Source: DAOTYX01 sp034434635 (GTDB taxonomy: Bacteria > Chloroflexota > Anaerolineae > B4-G1 > DUEL01). Taken from it: DNA of 14,557 nucleotides. The position numbers and the translations under genes were made by a program. Shown here one piece after another: positions 7,008 through 12,716 of this stretch. A model generated the notes under the pieces. That model saw nothing but the letters and a program-made list of their open reading frames with translations. It had not been told where the DNA came from and made no database searches. The stretch spans positions 1 through 14,557 of the forward strand of contig DAOTYX010000105.1 of the NCBI GenBank assembly GCA_034434635.1, written 5' to 3'. Numbering within the stretch: position 1 is the stretch's first letter; each line of letters opens with the position of its first letter.

Positions 7008-7556
7008 CTACTTCTTCTTGGGCGCCAGGATCATCAGCATCGTCCGTCCTTCAAGGTCAGGTTCCTGCTCCACCACCGCCACATCCGCCAGTTCCTGAGC
7101 CACCTCTTTCAACTGCTCGTGGGCCAGTTCCGGGTAGGTGATCTCCCGGCCGCGGAAGCGGATGCGCACCTTGACCTTCATCCCCTCTCCCAACCACTCC
7201 CGCGCGTCCCTGATCTTCATGTCCCGATGGCTCTCGTTGGTCTTGGGACGCAAACGGATCTCCTTGACCTCGGCCTGCTTCTGGACCTTGCGGGCCTCCC
7301 GCTCCTTCTTCGCCTGCTCATAGATGAACCGTCCGTAGTCCATAATACGGACAACCGGCGGCTCGGTGTTGGGCGAGACCTCCACCAGGTCCAGCTCCTG
7401 CTCGCGGGCCCGCTCCAGCGCCTCGCGTACGCTCATCACTCCCAGGTGCTCACGGTTCGGGCCGATCACCCGTACCGCGTCCGCGCGAATCTCCTGGTTG
7501 ATGCGGTAGGCTGCGCGCAGGTCTTTGCGAAACTTCTTAGGATGTCTCCTCTTGAT
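7008..7556 (-). CDS. infC: Translation initiation factor IF-3, likely ATC start
   Basis: Binds the 30S subunit, blocks premature 50S joining and checks the start codon. From ATC at 7556 the protein has 182 residues, against 180 in E. coli. It contains RINQEIRA (22-29), RIMDYGRF (70-77), the IF3 signature region, and a C-terminal domain ending in APKKK. The conserved RINQEIRA block lies upstream of the first GTG (7469), so that GTG cannot be the start. From the preceding in-frame stop (TGA, 15 bases before the ATC) to this block there is no ATG, GTG or TTG. The first ATC has GAGGT nine nucleotides before it. CTG at 7520 is the alternative but has no ribosome site. Rare starts are a known feature of infC (ATT in E. 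coli, ATC in Myxococcus) and allow IF-3 to limit its own synthesis. The gene call is firm; the start is inferred. Confidence 0.93.
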   Translation of the reverse strand: MKRRHPKKFRKDLRAAYRINQEIRADAVRVIGPNREHLGVMSVREALERAREQELDLVEVSPNTEPPVVRIMDYGRFIYEQAKKEREARKVQKQAEVKEIRLRPKTNESHRDMKIRDAREWLGEGMKVKVRIRFRGREITYPELAHEQLKEVAQELADVAVVEQEPDLEGRTMLMILAPKKK

Positions 7557-7608
7557 GGTTGGTTTACCTCACCGGGTATGGATGAATCCTTCGACTGACG
7601 TGCGGCCA

Positions 7609-7637
7609 ATCATAACATAAACGGAGAGAAGTGTCAA
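7609..7637 (-). promoter_or_regulatory. Promoter of infC-rpmI-rplT
   Basis: Perfect TTGACA (7637-7632), a 17-bp spacer and TATGAT (7614-7609) on the minus strand. Transcription would begin near 7602, about 46 nt before the proposed ATC start. The -35 box overlaps the stop codon (7636-7634) of the upstream 69-residue gene, so the ribosomal operon has its own promoter embedded in that gene's end. Confidence 0.87.
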
Positions 7638-7843
7638 ATCTCCTCCGCCTCCGCCAACGGGCGCAAAGCGACATGCAGGTAGGCGAAATCCCCCCGCGGC
7701 GGCATCAGGTCGGTCACCTCGACGATGCGATACTTCCGGCCACCCAGTTCCATCACCTCTCCCAGGCGGGGCGGGGCCTCCTGATTGAGGATGGCCCCCG
7801 GATGGCTCCTGCCAATGACCACGTAGCTCACCTTGTAGACCAT
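7634..7843 (-). CDS. Conserved-looking hypothetical protein, 69 residues
   Basis: I do not recognise this family. The 69-residue product has no signal peptide or membrane segment. It alternates hydrophobic and polar residues in short strands (VYKVSYVVIG, KYRIVEVTDL, FAYLHVALRPL), which suggests a small beta-rich domain, with turns at SHPGAIL, GGRK and PPRGD. The ATG at 7843 follows GGAGG at a 7-nt gap, a good ribosome site and the best evidence that it is real. It starts 25 bp after the cyclic-nucleotide-binding gene on the same strand and is probably co-transcribed with it. Its stop codon overlaps the infC -35 box. A physical or regulatory link to the upstream protein is only suggested by adjacency. 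Confidence 0.72.
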   Translation of the reverse strand: MVYKVSYVVIGRSHPGAILNQEAPPRLGEVMELGGRKYRIVEVTDLMPPRGDFAYLHVALRPLAEAEEI

Positions 7844-7868
7844 TGGACTGCCTCCGCCTGAAAGTCAC

Positions 7869-8330
7869 TCACAGGGAAAGATTGCGATGCCGTAACTTGA
7901 AGGAAAGGTCGCAGGCGATGTTGCGCATGACGATGAAACCGATGTGATGGTCCGCCTCGCACAGCGCCCAGAAGGCCGCGCGGGGCACGACGAACAGCAC
8001 CGTGGGCTCCGTGATCGCACGGATGGTGGCCGAACGCGCCCCCTGGTCCACCAGCGCCATCTCCCCGAACACCTGCCCCTGGCCCAACTGCACCACCGGC
8101 TGCATCTCGGGCAGGCCCGGGGTGTCCACGATGCCACCGCTGGCGACCAGCACCTCGACCATCCCCTGCTGAACCAGATAGAGGTCGTCCGATGGCTCGC
8201 CAGCAGAGATGATCGTCTCCCCGGCGCTGAAGGTCGCCGTATGGCCGATGGAGACGATCTGTTCGATCTTGGCCTCCGGCAGGCCGGCAAACACCTCGCT
8301 GTGCCGCAGGAAATCGGTGATCTTTTCCAT
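7869..8330 (-). CDS. Stand-alone cyclic nucleotide-binding domain protein
   Basis: A 153-residue CRP/PKA-type beta-barrel with no attached DNA-binding, kinase or channel domain. The barrel covers about 5-125. The phosphate-binding cassette is FGEMAL (88-93) followed by ARSATIRA (98-105); the conserved Glu90, Arg99 and Ser/Ala 100-101 that hold the cyclic phosphate are present, so cAMP or cGMP binding is plausible. The C-terminal helix (130-148) is too short for a winged helix, so it is not a complete Crp/Fnr regulator. ATG at 8330 follows GGAGG at a 6-nt gap. It is divergent from the response regulator and is followed by the 69-residue unknown gene. Similar single-domain proteins act as regulatory subunits or partner sensors; the partner here is unknown. 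Confidence 0.9.
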   Translation of the reverse strand: MEKITDFLRHSEVFAGLPEAKIEQIVSIGHTATFSAGETIISAGEPSDDLYLVQQGMVEVLVASGGIVDTPGLPEMQPVVQLGQGQVFGEMALVDQGARSATIRAITEPTVLFVVPRAAFWALCEADHHIGFIVMRNIACDLSFKLRHRNLSL

Positions 8331-8363
8331 CCCCTGCCTCCATGACCGCTCAGGGTCACTTTT

Positions 8364-8392
8364 ATTCTATCACAGAACTGAGAGAGAGGGAA
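8364..8392 (-). promoter_or_regulatory. Possible promoter of the cyclic nucleotide-binding gene
   Basis: On the minus strand TAGAAT (8369-8364) is a good -10 box about 34 bp before the ATG at 8330. At 17 bp upstream is TTCCCT (8392-8387), a poor -35 match. The same TTCCCT is found at 17 bp before the -10 box of the divergent promoter, which may be chance or a shared activator or sigma feature. Confidence 0.4.
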
Positions 8393-8418
8393 GCAGAAAC
8401 CTGCCGATGTTACGTCCC

Positions 8419-8447
8419 TTCCCTTTTCCGCCGCTCGCGAGTATACT
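8419..8447 (+). promoter_or_regulatory. Possible promoter of the response regulator operon
   Basis: TATACT (8442-8447) is a fair -10 box with TTCCCT (8419-8424) 17 bp upstream. Transcription near 8454 would give a leader of about 70 nt that includes the 7-bp repeat at 8472-8499. It is back-to-back with the opposite promoter at 8364-8392. Confidence 0.4.
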
Positions 8448-8471
8448 TTGGGTAGCGGATGACCCCTCCCA

Positions 8472-8499
8472 CTCCCTGTTCCGTGTTGCGTGGTCCGTG
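8472..8499. repeat. 7-bp tandem repeat in the response regulator leader
   Basis: Degenerate 7-bp units CTCCCTG, TTCCGTG, TTGCGTG and GTCCGTG run head to tail in the untranslated leader of the response regulator gene, 24 to 51 bases before its ATG. The unit differs from TTGGAAG and TTTCAGG, but the period and the variable first positions are the same. Confidence 0.6.
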
Positions 8500-8522
8500 G
8501 TGTTTGCACCGAGGTATCGAGG

Positions 8523-9221
8523 ATGGCAACCCAGACAATCCTGGTCGTGGACGACGAAGCGCAGATCGTCCGCCTGGTGCGTGACTACCTGGAAGAGGCG
8601 GGTTTCCGCGTGGTGACCGCCGCCGACGGCGCGCAGGCATTGGCCGTCGTCCGCCACGAGAAGCCGGACCTGGTGGTGCTCGACCTGCTGATGCCAGGGA
8701 TGGACGGGCTGGAGTTCACCCGCCGCGTCCGGCGGGAGCAGGACCTGCCCATCATCATGCTCACCGCCCGCGCCGACGAGACCGACCGGGTCGTGGGGCT
8801 GGAGGTGGGGGCGGACGACTACGTCGTCAAGCCCTTCAGCCCACGGGAACTGGTCGCCCGCGTGCGCGCCGTCTTGCGCCGCACCCAGGCCACGCCACGC
8901 CAGCCATCGGCCCTCCGCGCCGGCCCGCTCCTGCTCGACCCCGTCACCCACACCGTCACCCTCTTCGGACAGCCAGTGACGCTCACCCCCACCGAGTTCA
9001 GCCTGCTGGAGACGCTGATGGCCCAACCGGGGCGCGTCTTCAGCCGCAGCGACCTGCTGGAAGCGGTGCGGGGAGTCGCTTTCGACTCCTACGAGCGGGC
9101 AGTGGACACGCACATCAAGAACCTGCGCCGCAAGATCGAGCCAGACCCGGCCCATCCCCGTTTCATCCTCACCGTGCACGGCGTGGGCTACCGGCTCAAC
9201 CCGGAGATAGAGGATGCGTAG
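8523..9221 (+). CDS. OmpR/PhoB-family response regulator
   Basis: Cytoplasmic DNA-binding output of the two-component pair, 232 residues. The receiver domain (1-120) has the acidic pair D10-D11, phosphoacceptor D54 in VVLDLLMPGMDG, T81 and K103 in VKPF. A linker leads to an OmpR-type winged helix (about 133-228) with LTPTEFSLLETL, the recognition region (SYERAVDTHIKNLRRKI) and the closing hairpin VHGVGYRLN. The ATG at 8523 is preferred over an earlier in-frame start because it begins the receiver correctly and follows GAGGT at a 7-nt gap. The kinase gene starts inside its last codons (8-bp overlap), which suggests coupled translation. Target genes are unknown; the neighbours give no direct clue beyond possible autoregulation. 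Confidence 0.95.
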   Translation: MATQTILVVDDEAQIVRLVRDYLEEAGFRVVTAADGAQALAVVRHEKPDLVVLDLLMPGMDGLEFTRRVRREQDLPIIMLTARADETDRVVGLEVGADDYVVKPFSPRELVARVRAVLRRTQATPRQPSALRAGPLLLDPVTHTVTLFGQPVTLTPTEFSLLETLMAQPGRVFSRSDLLEAVRGVAFDSYERAVDTHIKNLRRKIEPDPAHPRFILTVHGVGYRLNPEIEDA

Positions 9222-10599
9222 CCTGTTCCTGAAGGGCTTCCTGGCCTTCCTGGCCGTGCTGTTCGTCGCTCTGGGGACGATGGCGCTGCTGGCCGGCTGG
9301 GCCACGACGAGGGAGTTCCGCCGCTACGCCCTGACCCACGGGCCGATGTGGAACGCGACGGTGGCCGAACTGAGGGAGTACTACGTCACCCACGGCTCCT
9401 GGGAGGGACTGCAGGAGCGGCTGCTGGCCATCGGCAGGATGGCACCACCTGCGCCGGGGATGGGCGGGATGATGCGCCCTGGGCCGCTGCCCTTCCGGCT
9501 GGCCGAGCCCGATGGGCGCATCGTGGCCGACACCTCCGGCCCGCCGCAAGGTGTCGCCGCTGCGGAGGAACTGGAGCGCGGCGTGTCCATCGAGGTGGAT
9601 GGGCAGGTGGTGGGCATCCTCCTGCCCGCGCCAGGCAGCCTGGCCTTCCTGCCGCTGGACACGCCGCAGGTGCGCTTTCTGGCTCGCGTCCGCCTGGCGC
9701 TGGTCGTGGCGGGACTGGCAGGCCTGATCGCGGCGCTGGTCATCGGCGGGCTGCTGTTCCGCTCCATCGTCGCCCCGCTGCGCGGCCTCACCGCCGCCAG
9801 CCGGGCCATCGCCCGCGGCGACCTCGCCGCGCGCGCGCCGGTGCGCGGCCACGACGAATTGTCCGAACTCGCCCGCGCTTTCAACAGCATGGCCGAGAGC
9901 CTGGCGCGGGCGGAGACGGCGCGCCGCAACCAGACCGCCGACCTGGCCCACGAACTGCGCACCCCGCTCACCGTCCTCCAGGGGACGCTCGAGGCGATGT
10001 TGGATGGGGTCTATCCGACCACCCCGGAGAACCTGCAGACCGCGCTGGCTCAGGTACACACGCTCTCCCGGCTGGTCGAGGACCTCCGCCTGCTGGCCCT
10101 GGCCGACGCCGGCCAACTGACGCTGCGCAAGGCGCCGCTCGACCTGCGCCCTCTGCTGCGCGAGGTGGTGGAGGCGCACCGACCTCAGGCTCAGGCGGCA
10201 GGGGTCTCGCTGGCCCTCGAGTCGCCGCCGGCCCTGTCGCTGGTGCTGGCCGACGCCGACCGGCTGGTACAGGTGGTCGGCAACCTGCTGAGCAACAGCC
10301 TGCGGCACGTGCCGGAGGGTGGACACATCACCGTGCGCGTGACCGAGGCGGAGCGAGCAGTGCAGGTCGCCGTGGTGGACGACGGGCCAGGCGTGTCGCC
10401 GGAGGCTCTGCCGCGCCTTTTTGAGCGTTTTTGGCGGGACGACCCCTCCCGTCGTCGGGCGACAGGGGGCAGCGGCCTCGGCCTGGCCATCGCCCGTCAC
10501 ATCGTGGAGGGGCACGGCGGGCGCATCTGGGCCGAGCCTACCCCCGGCGGCGGGTTGACGGTCTCGTTCACCATCCCCGCCGCGCTGTTGGCTGCCTGA
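9214..10599 (+). CDS. Membrane sensor histidine kinase (BaeS-like)
   Basis: A 461-residue sensor that phosphorylates the preceding regulator. Transmembrane segment 1 is about 5-28, an extracytoplasmic sensor about 32-155, transmembrane segment 2 about 158-182, HAMP about 183-236, HisKA with DLAHELRTPL (H246), then an HATPase domain with N box VGNLLSN (355-361), DDGPG (389-393), FERFWR (403-408) and GGSGLGLAIA (418-427). All catalytic motifs are intact. The sensor loop contains a Met/Pro/Gly-rich stretch (Met76, 83, 86, 87), an odd composition that could be a metal or stress sensing site. Architecture and sequence resemble BaeS-type envelope-stress kinases, but the signal cannot be inferred. 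A downstream hairpin and a small two-CxxC gene follow on the same strand. Confidence 0.95.
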   Translation: MRSLFLKGFLAFLAVLFVALGTMALLAGWATTREFRRYALTHGPMWNATVAELREYYVTHGSWEGLQERLLAIGRMAPPAPGMGGMMRPGPLPFRLAEPDGRIVADTSGPPQGVAAAEELERGVSIEVDGQVVGILLPAPGSLAFLPLDTPQVRFLARVRLALVVAGLAGLIAALVIGGLLFRSIVAPLRGLTAASRAIARGDLAARAPVRGHDELSELARAFNSMAESLARAETARRNQTADLAHELRTPLTVLQGTLEAMLDGVYPTTPENLQTALAQVHTLSRLVEDLRLLALADAGQLTLRKAPLDLRPLLREVVEAHRPQAQAAGVSLALESPPALSLVLADADRLVQVVGNLLSNSLRHVPEGGHITVRVTEAERAVQVAVVDDGPGVSPEALPRLFERFWRDDPSRRRATGGSGLGLAIARHIVEGHGGRIWAEPTPGGGLTVSFTIPAALLAA

Positions 10600-10603
10600 G
10601 TCA

Positions 10604-10633
10604 CCAGACCTCCATCAGGCCCTGGAGGTCTGG
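10604..10633 (+). other. Perfect 11-bp inverted repeat between kinase and zinc-ribbon genes
   Basis: CCAGACCTCCA at 10604-10614 pairs exactly with TGGAGGTCTGG at 10623-10633 across an 8-nt loop. It begins four bases after the kinase stop and ends 19 bases before the next ATG. No T run follows on either strand, so it is not a standard terminator. It may attenuate read-through, protect the upstream mRNA end, or be a dispersed palindrome. Confidence 0.6.
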
Positions 10634-10652
10634 GCAGGTCAAGGAGATAGAG

Positions 10653-10883
10653 ATGCGAGAAATCCGCTGTCAACGGTGTCACCACATGTTCACCGTCAGC
10701 CGAGAGTGGGTCGAGACGGCGCTGAAGGAGATGGAGCAGAAGGGGCAGGACCACACCAATCTGGAGTGCCCCAAGTGCCGTCACACGATCAAGGTGCCGC
10801 GGGCCGACCTGGAGCGGATGCGCCCTCACTCTCCGGGCCAGGGTTCCAACTCTGGCGGCGCGTCGTCGAACCAGGCGGTGTAG
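10653..10883 (+). CDS. Small zinc-ribbon-like protein with two CxxC motifs
   Basis: A 76-residue protein whose two knuckles, CQRC (6-9) and CPKC (39-42), very probably bind one zinc ion. Between them lies an amphipathic helix (about 16-31); after residue 57 the tail is a Ser/Gly/Asn-rich disordered segment. No known enzymatic family is recognised; such ribbons bind nucleic acid or protein. The ATG at 10653 is supported by AAGGAG at a 6-nt gap. It lies 53 bp after the histidine kinase, separated by a strong hairpin, so partial co-transcription is possible. Its last 58 bases overlap the 3' end of the convergent solute-binding gene, and the disordered tail is exactly the part encoded in the overlap. 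Confidence 0.8.
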   Translation: MREIRCQRCHHMFTVSREWVETALKEMEQKGQDHTNLECPKCRHTIKVPRADLERMRPHSPGQGSNSGGASSNQAV

Positions 10884-12469
10884 AGGGTGGCGAAGGTGCC
10901 CTCCTGGGCCAACTCCTGCAATGTCAGATTGACCCGATCGCGAAAGGCAGAGTCGCCAGGGGGCAGCATCAACGCCAGCGGCACGCGGGTCAGCCGCACG
11001 GCGGTGACGAAGACTCCCTCGGTGGCATAGGCCGGGCCGAGCATATTGGCCCGCTCCCCCACCACGGCGAACACCTCCCCTGCCTGCAACGCGGCGATGG
11101 CCTCTTCCAAACTGGCTTTGGTGACCATCGCCACGGAGATGCCCGCTTCCCGGGCGGCCCGTTGCAGCGCGTCGGCACTGCCGGTGCCACTGACCACGGC
11201 GACGGTCTGCCCGTTCAACCCGGCGACGTCCTCCAGATCCACCCCCTCCTGCACCATCACCCCCTCGCCGGCCACGCAGGTGGTCAGGCTGAAGTCGGCC
11301 TGCCGCTCCGCCTCCTGGGTGTGCGCCATCCCGCCGATCAGCAGGTCGGCCTCGCCCGCGGTCAACATCCGCCGCCCCTCCTCGGCGGTGACGGGCAGGA
11401 AGTCCACCGCCGCACGGTCCCCCAGCCAGCGCTCGGCCAGGAGGCGCACCAGTTGCACCTCGTAGCCGGTTGGCTCGCCGTTGACGTTGTAGGAGGCAAA
11501 CGGCGGGCGGTTGCTGACCATCGCCACGCGCAGCCGTCCCCGCGTCTCCAGCGCTGCCAGGGTGCCGGAGACCCGCTGCGTCTCCTCTGCCTGGGCCAGT
11601 GAGATCGTGGTCGCACCGGGCCAGGACTCGAAGGTCGGCAGCGGGTCGCCGGGGAACCAGCGGGCGTACAGCGTCTCGTAGGTGCCGTCGGCGAGCATGG
11701 CCTGGAAGGTGAGCGCCACCAGGTCGGACAGGCCCGGCTCGTCCTGGGCGAAGGCCGGGGCGACGGCGGCGCGGGTGTACTGGCCGACGATGCGGCTGCC
11801 CGGCACCATGCTCAGTCCACGCACCAGTCGGCGGCGCAGGTCGGTCACGGCGACCACCTCGCCGCTCTCCAGCGCCGCCAACGCCCGGTCGAAGTCGCCG
11901 TAGGCCTGCAACGTGGGGGTAAAAGGGACCACTGCGGCAAGCGCCGCCGCCGCGTCTTCACCCTCGACCACCCCTACCGGCAGGCCGGCCAGGTCACCCG
12001 GCGCGGTGATGGTTGCCCCCTCGGCGGCACGCACCAGCAGCGCGTGGCCGTCCCAGAAGTAGGGCGGGCCGAAGTCCACCTGCGCCTCAGCCTGACGGGT
12101 GTGGATGAGCGCCCCCAGCGCCAGGTCCACGTCCCCCGTCTGGATGTGCTGGGCAGCGGTGTCCGAGCGCACCTGGCGGAACTGTACCGCCTGGGGGTCG
12201 CCCAGCCAGCGGCGGGCCAGTTCGCGGCCCAGGTCCACGTCGAAGCCGGCCAGTGTGCCCTCGTCGGTGACGAAACCGAAGGGCGGCAGGTCATAGCGCA
12301 CGCCCACCCACAGCACGCCGCGCATGCGGATGCGGGCGGGGACGGGGGTGCCAGCGGGGAAGGGGGTAGGCGTGGGGGTGGGCTGCAACGGAGGGACGGT
12401 GGGTGTGGCCGGCGCGCAGGCGGCCAGGAGGAAGAGCGCGCATGCGAGCACTGAGAGCAAGCGTTTCAT
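10826..12469 (-). CDS. Lipoprotein with two tandem family 3 solute-binding domains
   Basis: Extracytoplasmic, lipid-anchored binding protein, 547 residues, about twice the usual size. MKRLLSVLACALFLLAAC is a lipoprotein signal with lipobox LAAC (Cys18), followed by a Pro/Thr linker (19-45). Two homologous domains follow, about 46-285 and 306-545. Matching pieces are ARRWLGD/AERWLGD, GALIHTRQAE/GGMAHTQEAE, VDFGPPY/ADFSLTT and TYETLYARWF/TFATLYTAWF. In amino-acid-binding members a Thr is followed three residues later by an Arg that grips the ligand carboxylate; here that position is Ala in both domains (127 and 387). The later ligand Asp is kept in domain 1 (Asp210) and is Glu in domain 2 (Glu472). 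The ligand may therefore not be a standard amino acid. ATG at 12469 has AGGA at an 8-nt gap and gives a clean signal peptide; 12478 is the alternative. No permease or ATPase gene is nearby. Confidence 0.9.
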   Translation of the reverse strand: MKRLLSVLACALFLLAACAPATPTVPPLQPTPTPTPFPAGTPVPARIRMRGVLWVGVRYDLPPFGFVTDEGTLAGFDVDLGRELARRWLGDPQAVQFRQVRSDTAAQHIQTGDVDLALGALIHTRQAEAQVDFGPPYFWDGHALLVRAAEGATITAPGDLAGLPVGVVEGEDAAAALAAVVPFTPTLQAYGDFDRALAALESGEVVAVTDLRRRLVRGLSMVPGSRIVGQYTRAAVAPAFAQDEPGLSDLVALTFQAMLADGTYETLYARWFPGDPLPTFESWPGATTISLAQAEETQRVSGTLAALETRGRLRVAMVSNRPPFASYNVNGEPTGYEVQLVRLLAERWLGDRAAVDFLPVTAEEGRRMLTAGEADLLIGGMAHTQEAERQADFSLTTCVAGEGVMVQEGVDLEDVAGLNGQTVAVVSGTGSADALQRAAREAGISVAMVTKASLEEAIAALQAGEVFAVVGERANMLGPAYATEGVFVTAVRLTRVPLALMLPPGDSAFRDRVNLTLQELAQEGTFATLYTAWFDDAPPELEPWPGE

Positions 12470-12513
12470 ATCTCCCATCCTGTTCTGCTTCGGTCAGGTT
12501 CGGTGTGCCAGGA

Positions 12514-12527
12514 CGCCAGGCCTGGCG
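12514..12527. other. 14-bp perfect palindrome upstream of the solute-binding gene
   Basis: CGCCAGGCCTGGCG reads the same on both strands, 45-58 bp upstream of the proposed ATG. It could be an operator for a dimeric repressor. It is also the kind of GC palindrome that arises often in such DNA, and no promoter boxes were found next to it. Confidence 0.3.
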
Positions 12528-12545
12528 CGCAGCGCCCAGCGCAGG

Positions 12546-12611
12546 GTATCCCGCCCCGTAGCGGCGGCATCCCTATGCCGCCGCCGGTGGCCGCCAGCGG
12601 TCTTACCGTGG
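12546..12611. repeat. 66-bp direct repeat, copy A, containing a hairpin
   Basis: This is nearly identical (64 of 66 by eye) to copy B exactly 105 bp further right. Inside, GCGGCGGCAT (12561-12570), loop CCCT and ATGCCGCCGC (12575-12584) make a perfect 10-bp hairpin preceded by CCCCGTA. It lies between the FGGY kinase and the solute-binding gene. It carries a second copy of the CCACGGTAA that ends the kinase gene (minus strand). Confidence 0.85.
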
Positions 12612-12650
12612 ACACGGTGCAGGCAGGTATGGCGCAAGGACGCGCCACTC

Positions 12651-12716
12651 GTATCCCGCCCCGTAGCGGCGGCATCCCTATGCCGCCGCCGGTGGTCGCC
12701 AGAGGTCTTACCGTGG
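12651..12716. repeat. 66-bp direct repeat, copy B, overlapping the kinase stop
   Basis: Copy B of the same repeat has its hairpin at 12666-12689. Its right end includes the last codons and TAA stop of the FGGY kinase (12710-12708), so the repeat either was inserted at or was duplicated from the 3' end of that gene. In the kinase transcript the hairpin sits 19 nt after the stop and could protect the mRNA 3' end, though no T run follows. Confidence 0.85.

Noticed and set aside
7008..7469. infC starting at GTG 7469
   Set aside because: It would remove the conserved RINQEIRA block of the IF-3 N-terminal domain.
9196..10515. A 439-codon minus-strand frame opposite the histidine kinase
   Set aside because: The kinase frame contains every catalytic motif; the opposite frame is Gln/Arg/His-rich shadow sequence.
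12466..12675. Small ORFs with MPPLRGG-type repeats, also at 14239-14556
   Set aside because: They are translations of the hairpin repeats and have no ribosome sites or independent support.
12546..12716. Possible CRISPR array
   Set aside because: Only two copies, palindromic 66-bp units overlapping a gene end, and one 39-bp gap; related hairpins elsewhere have irregular spacing. No cas genes are present.
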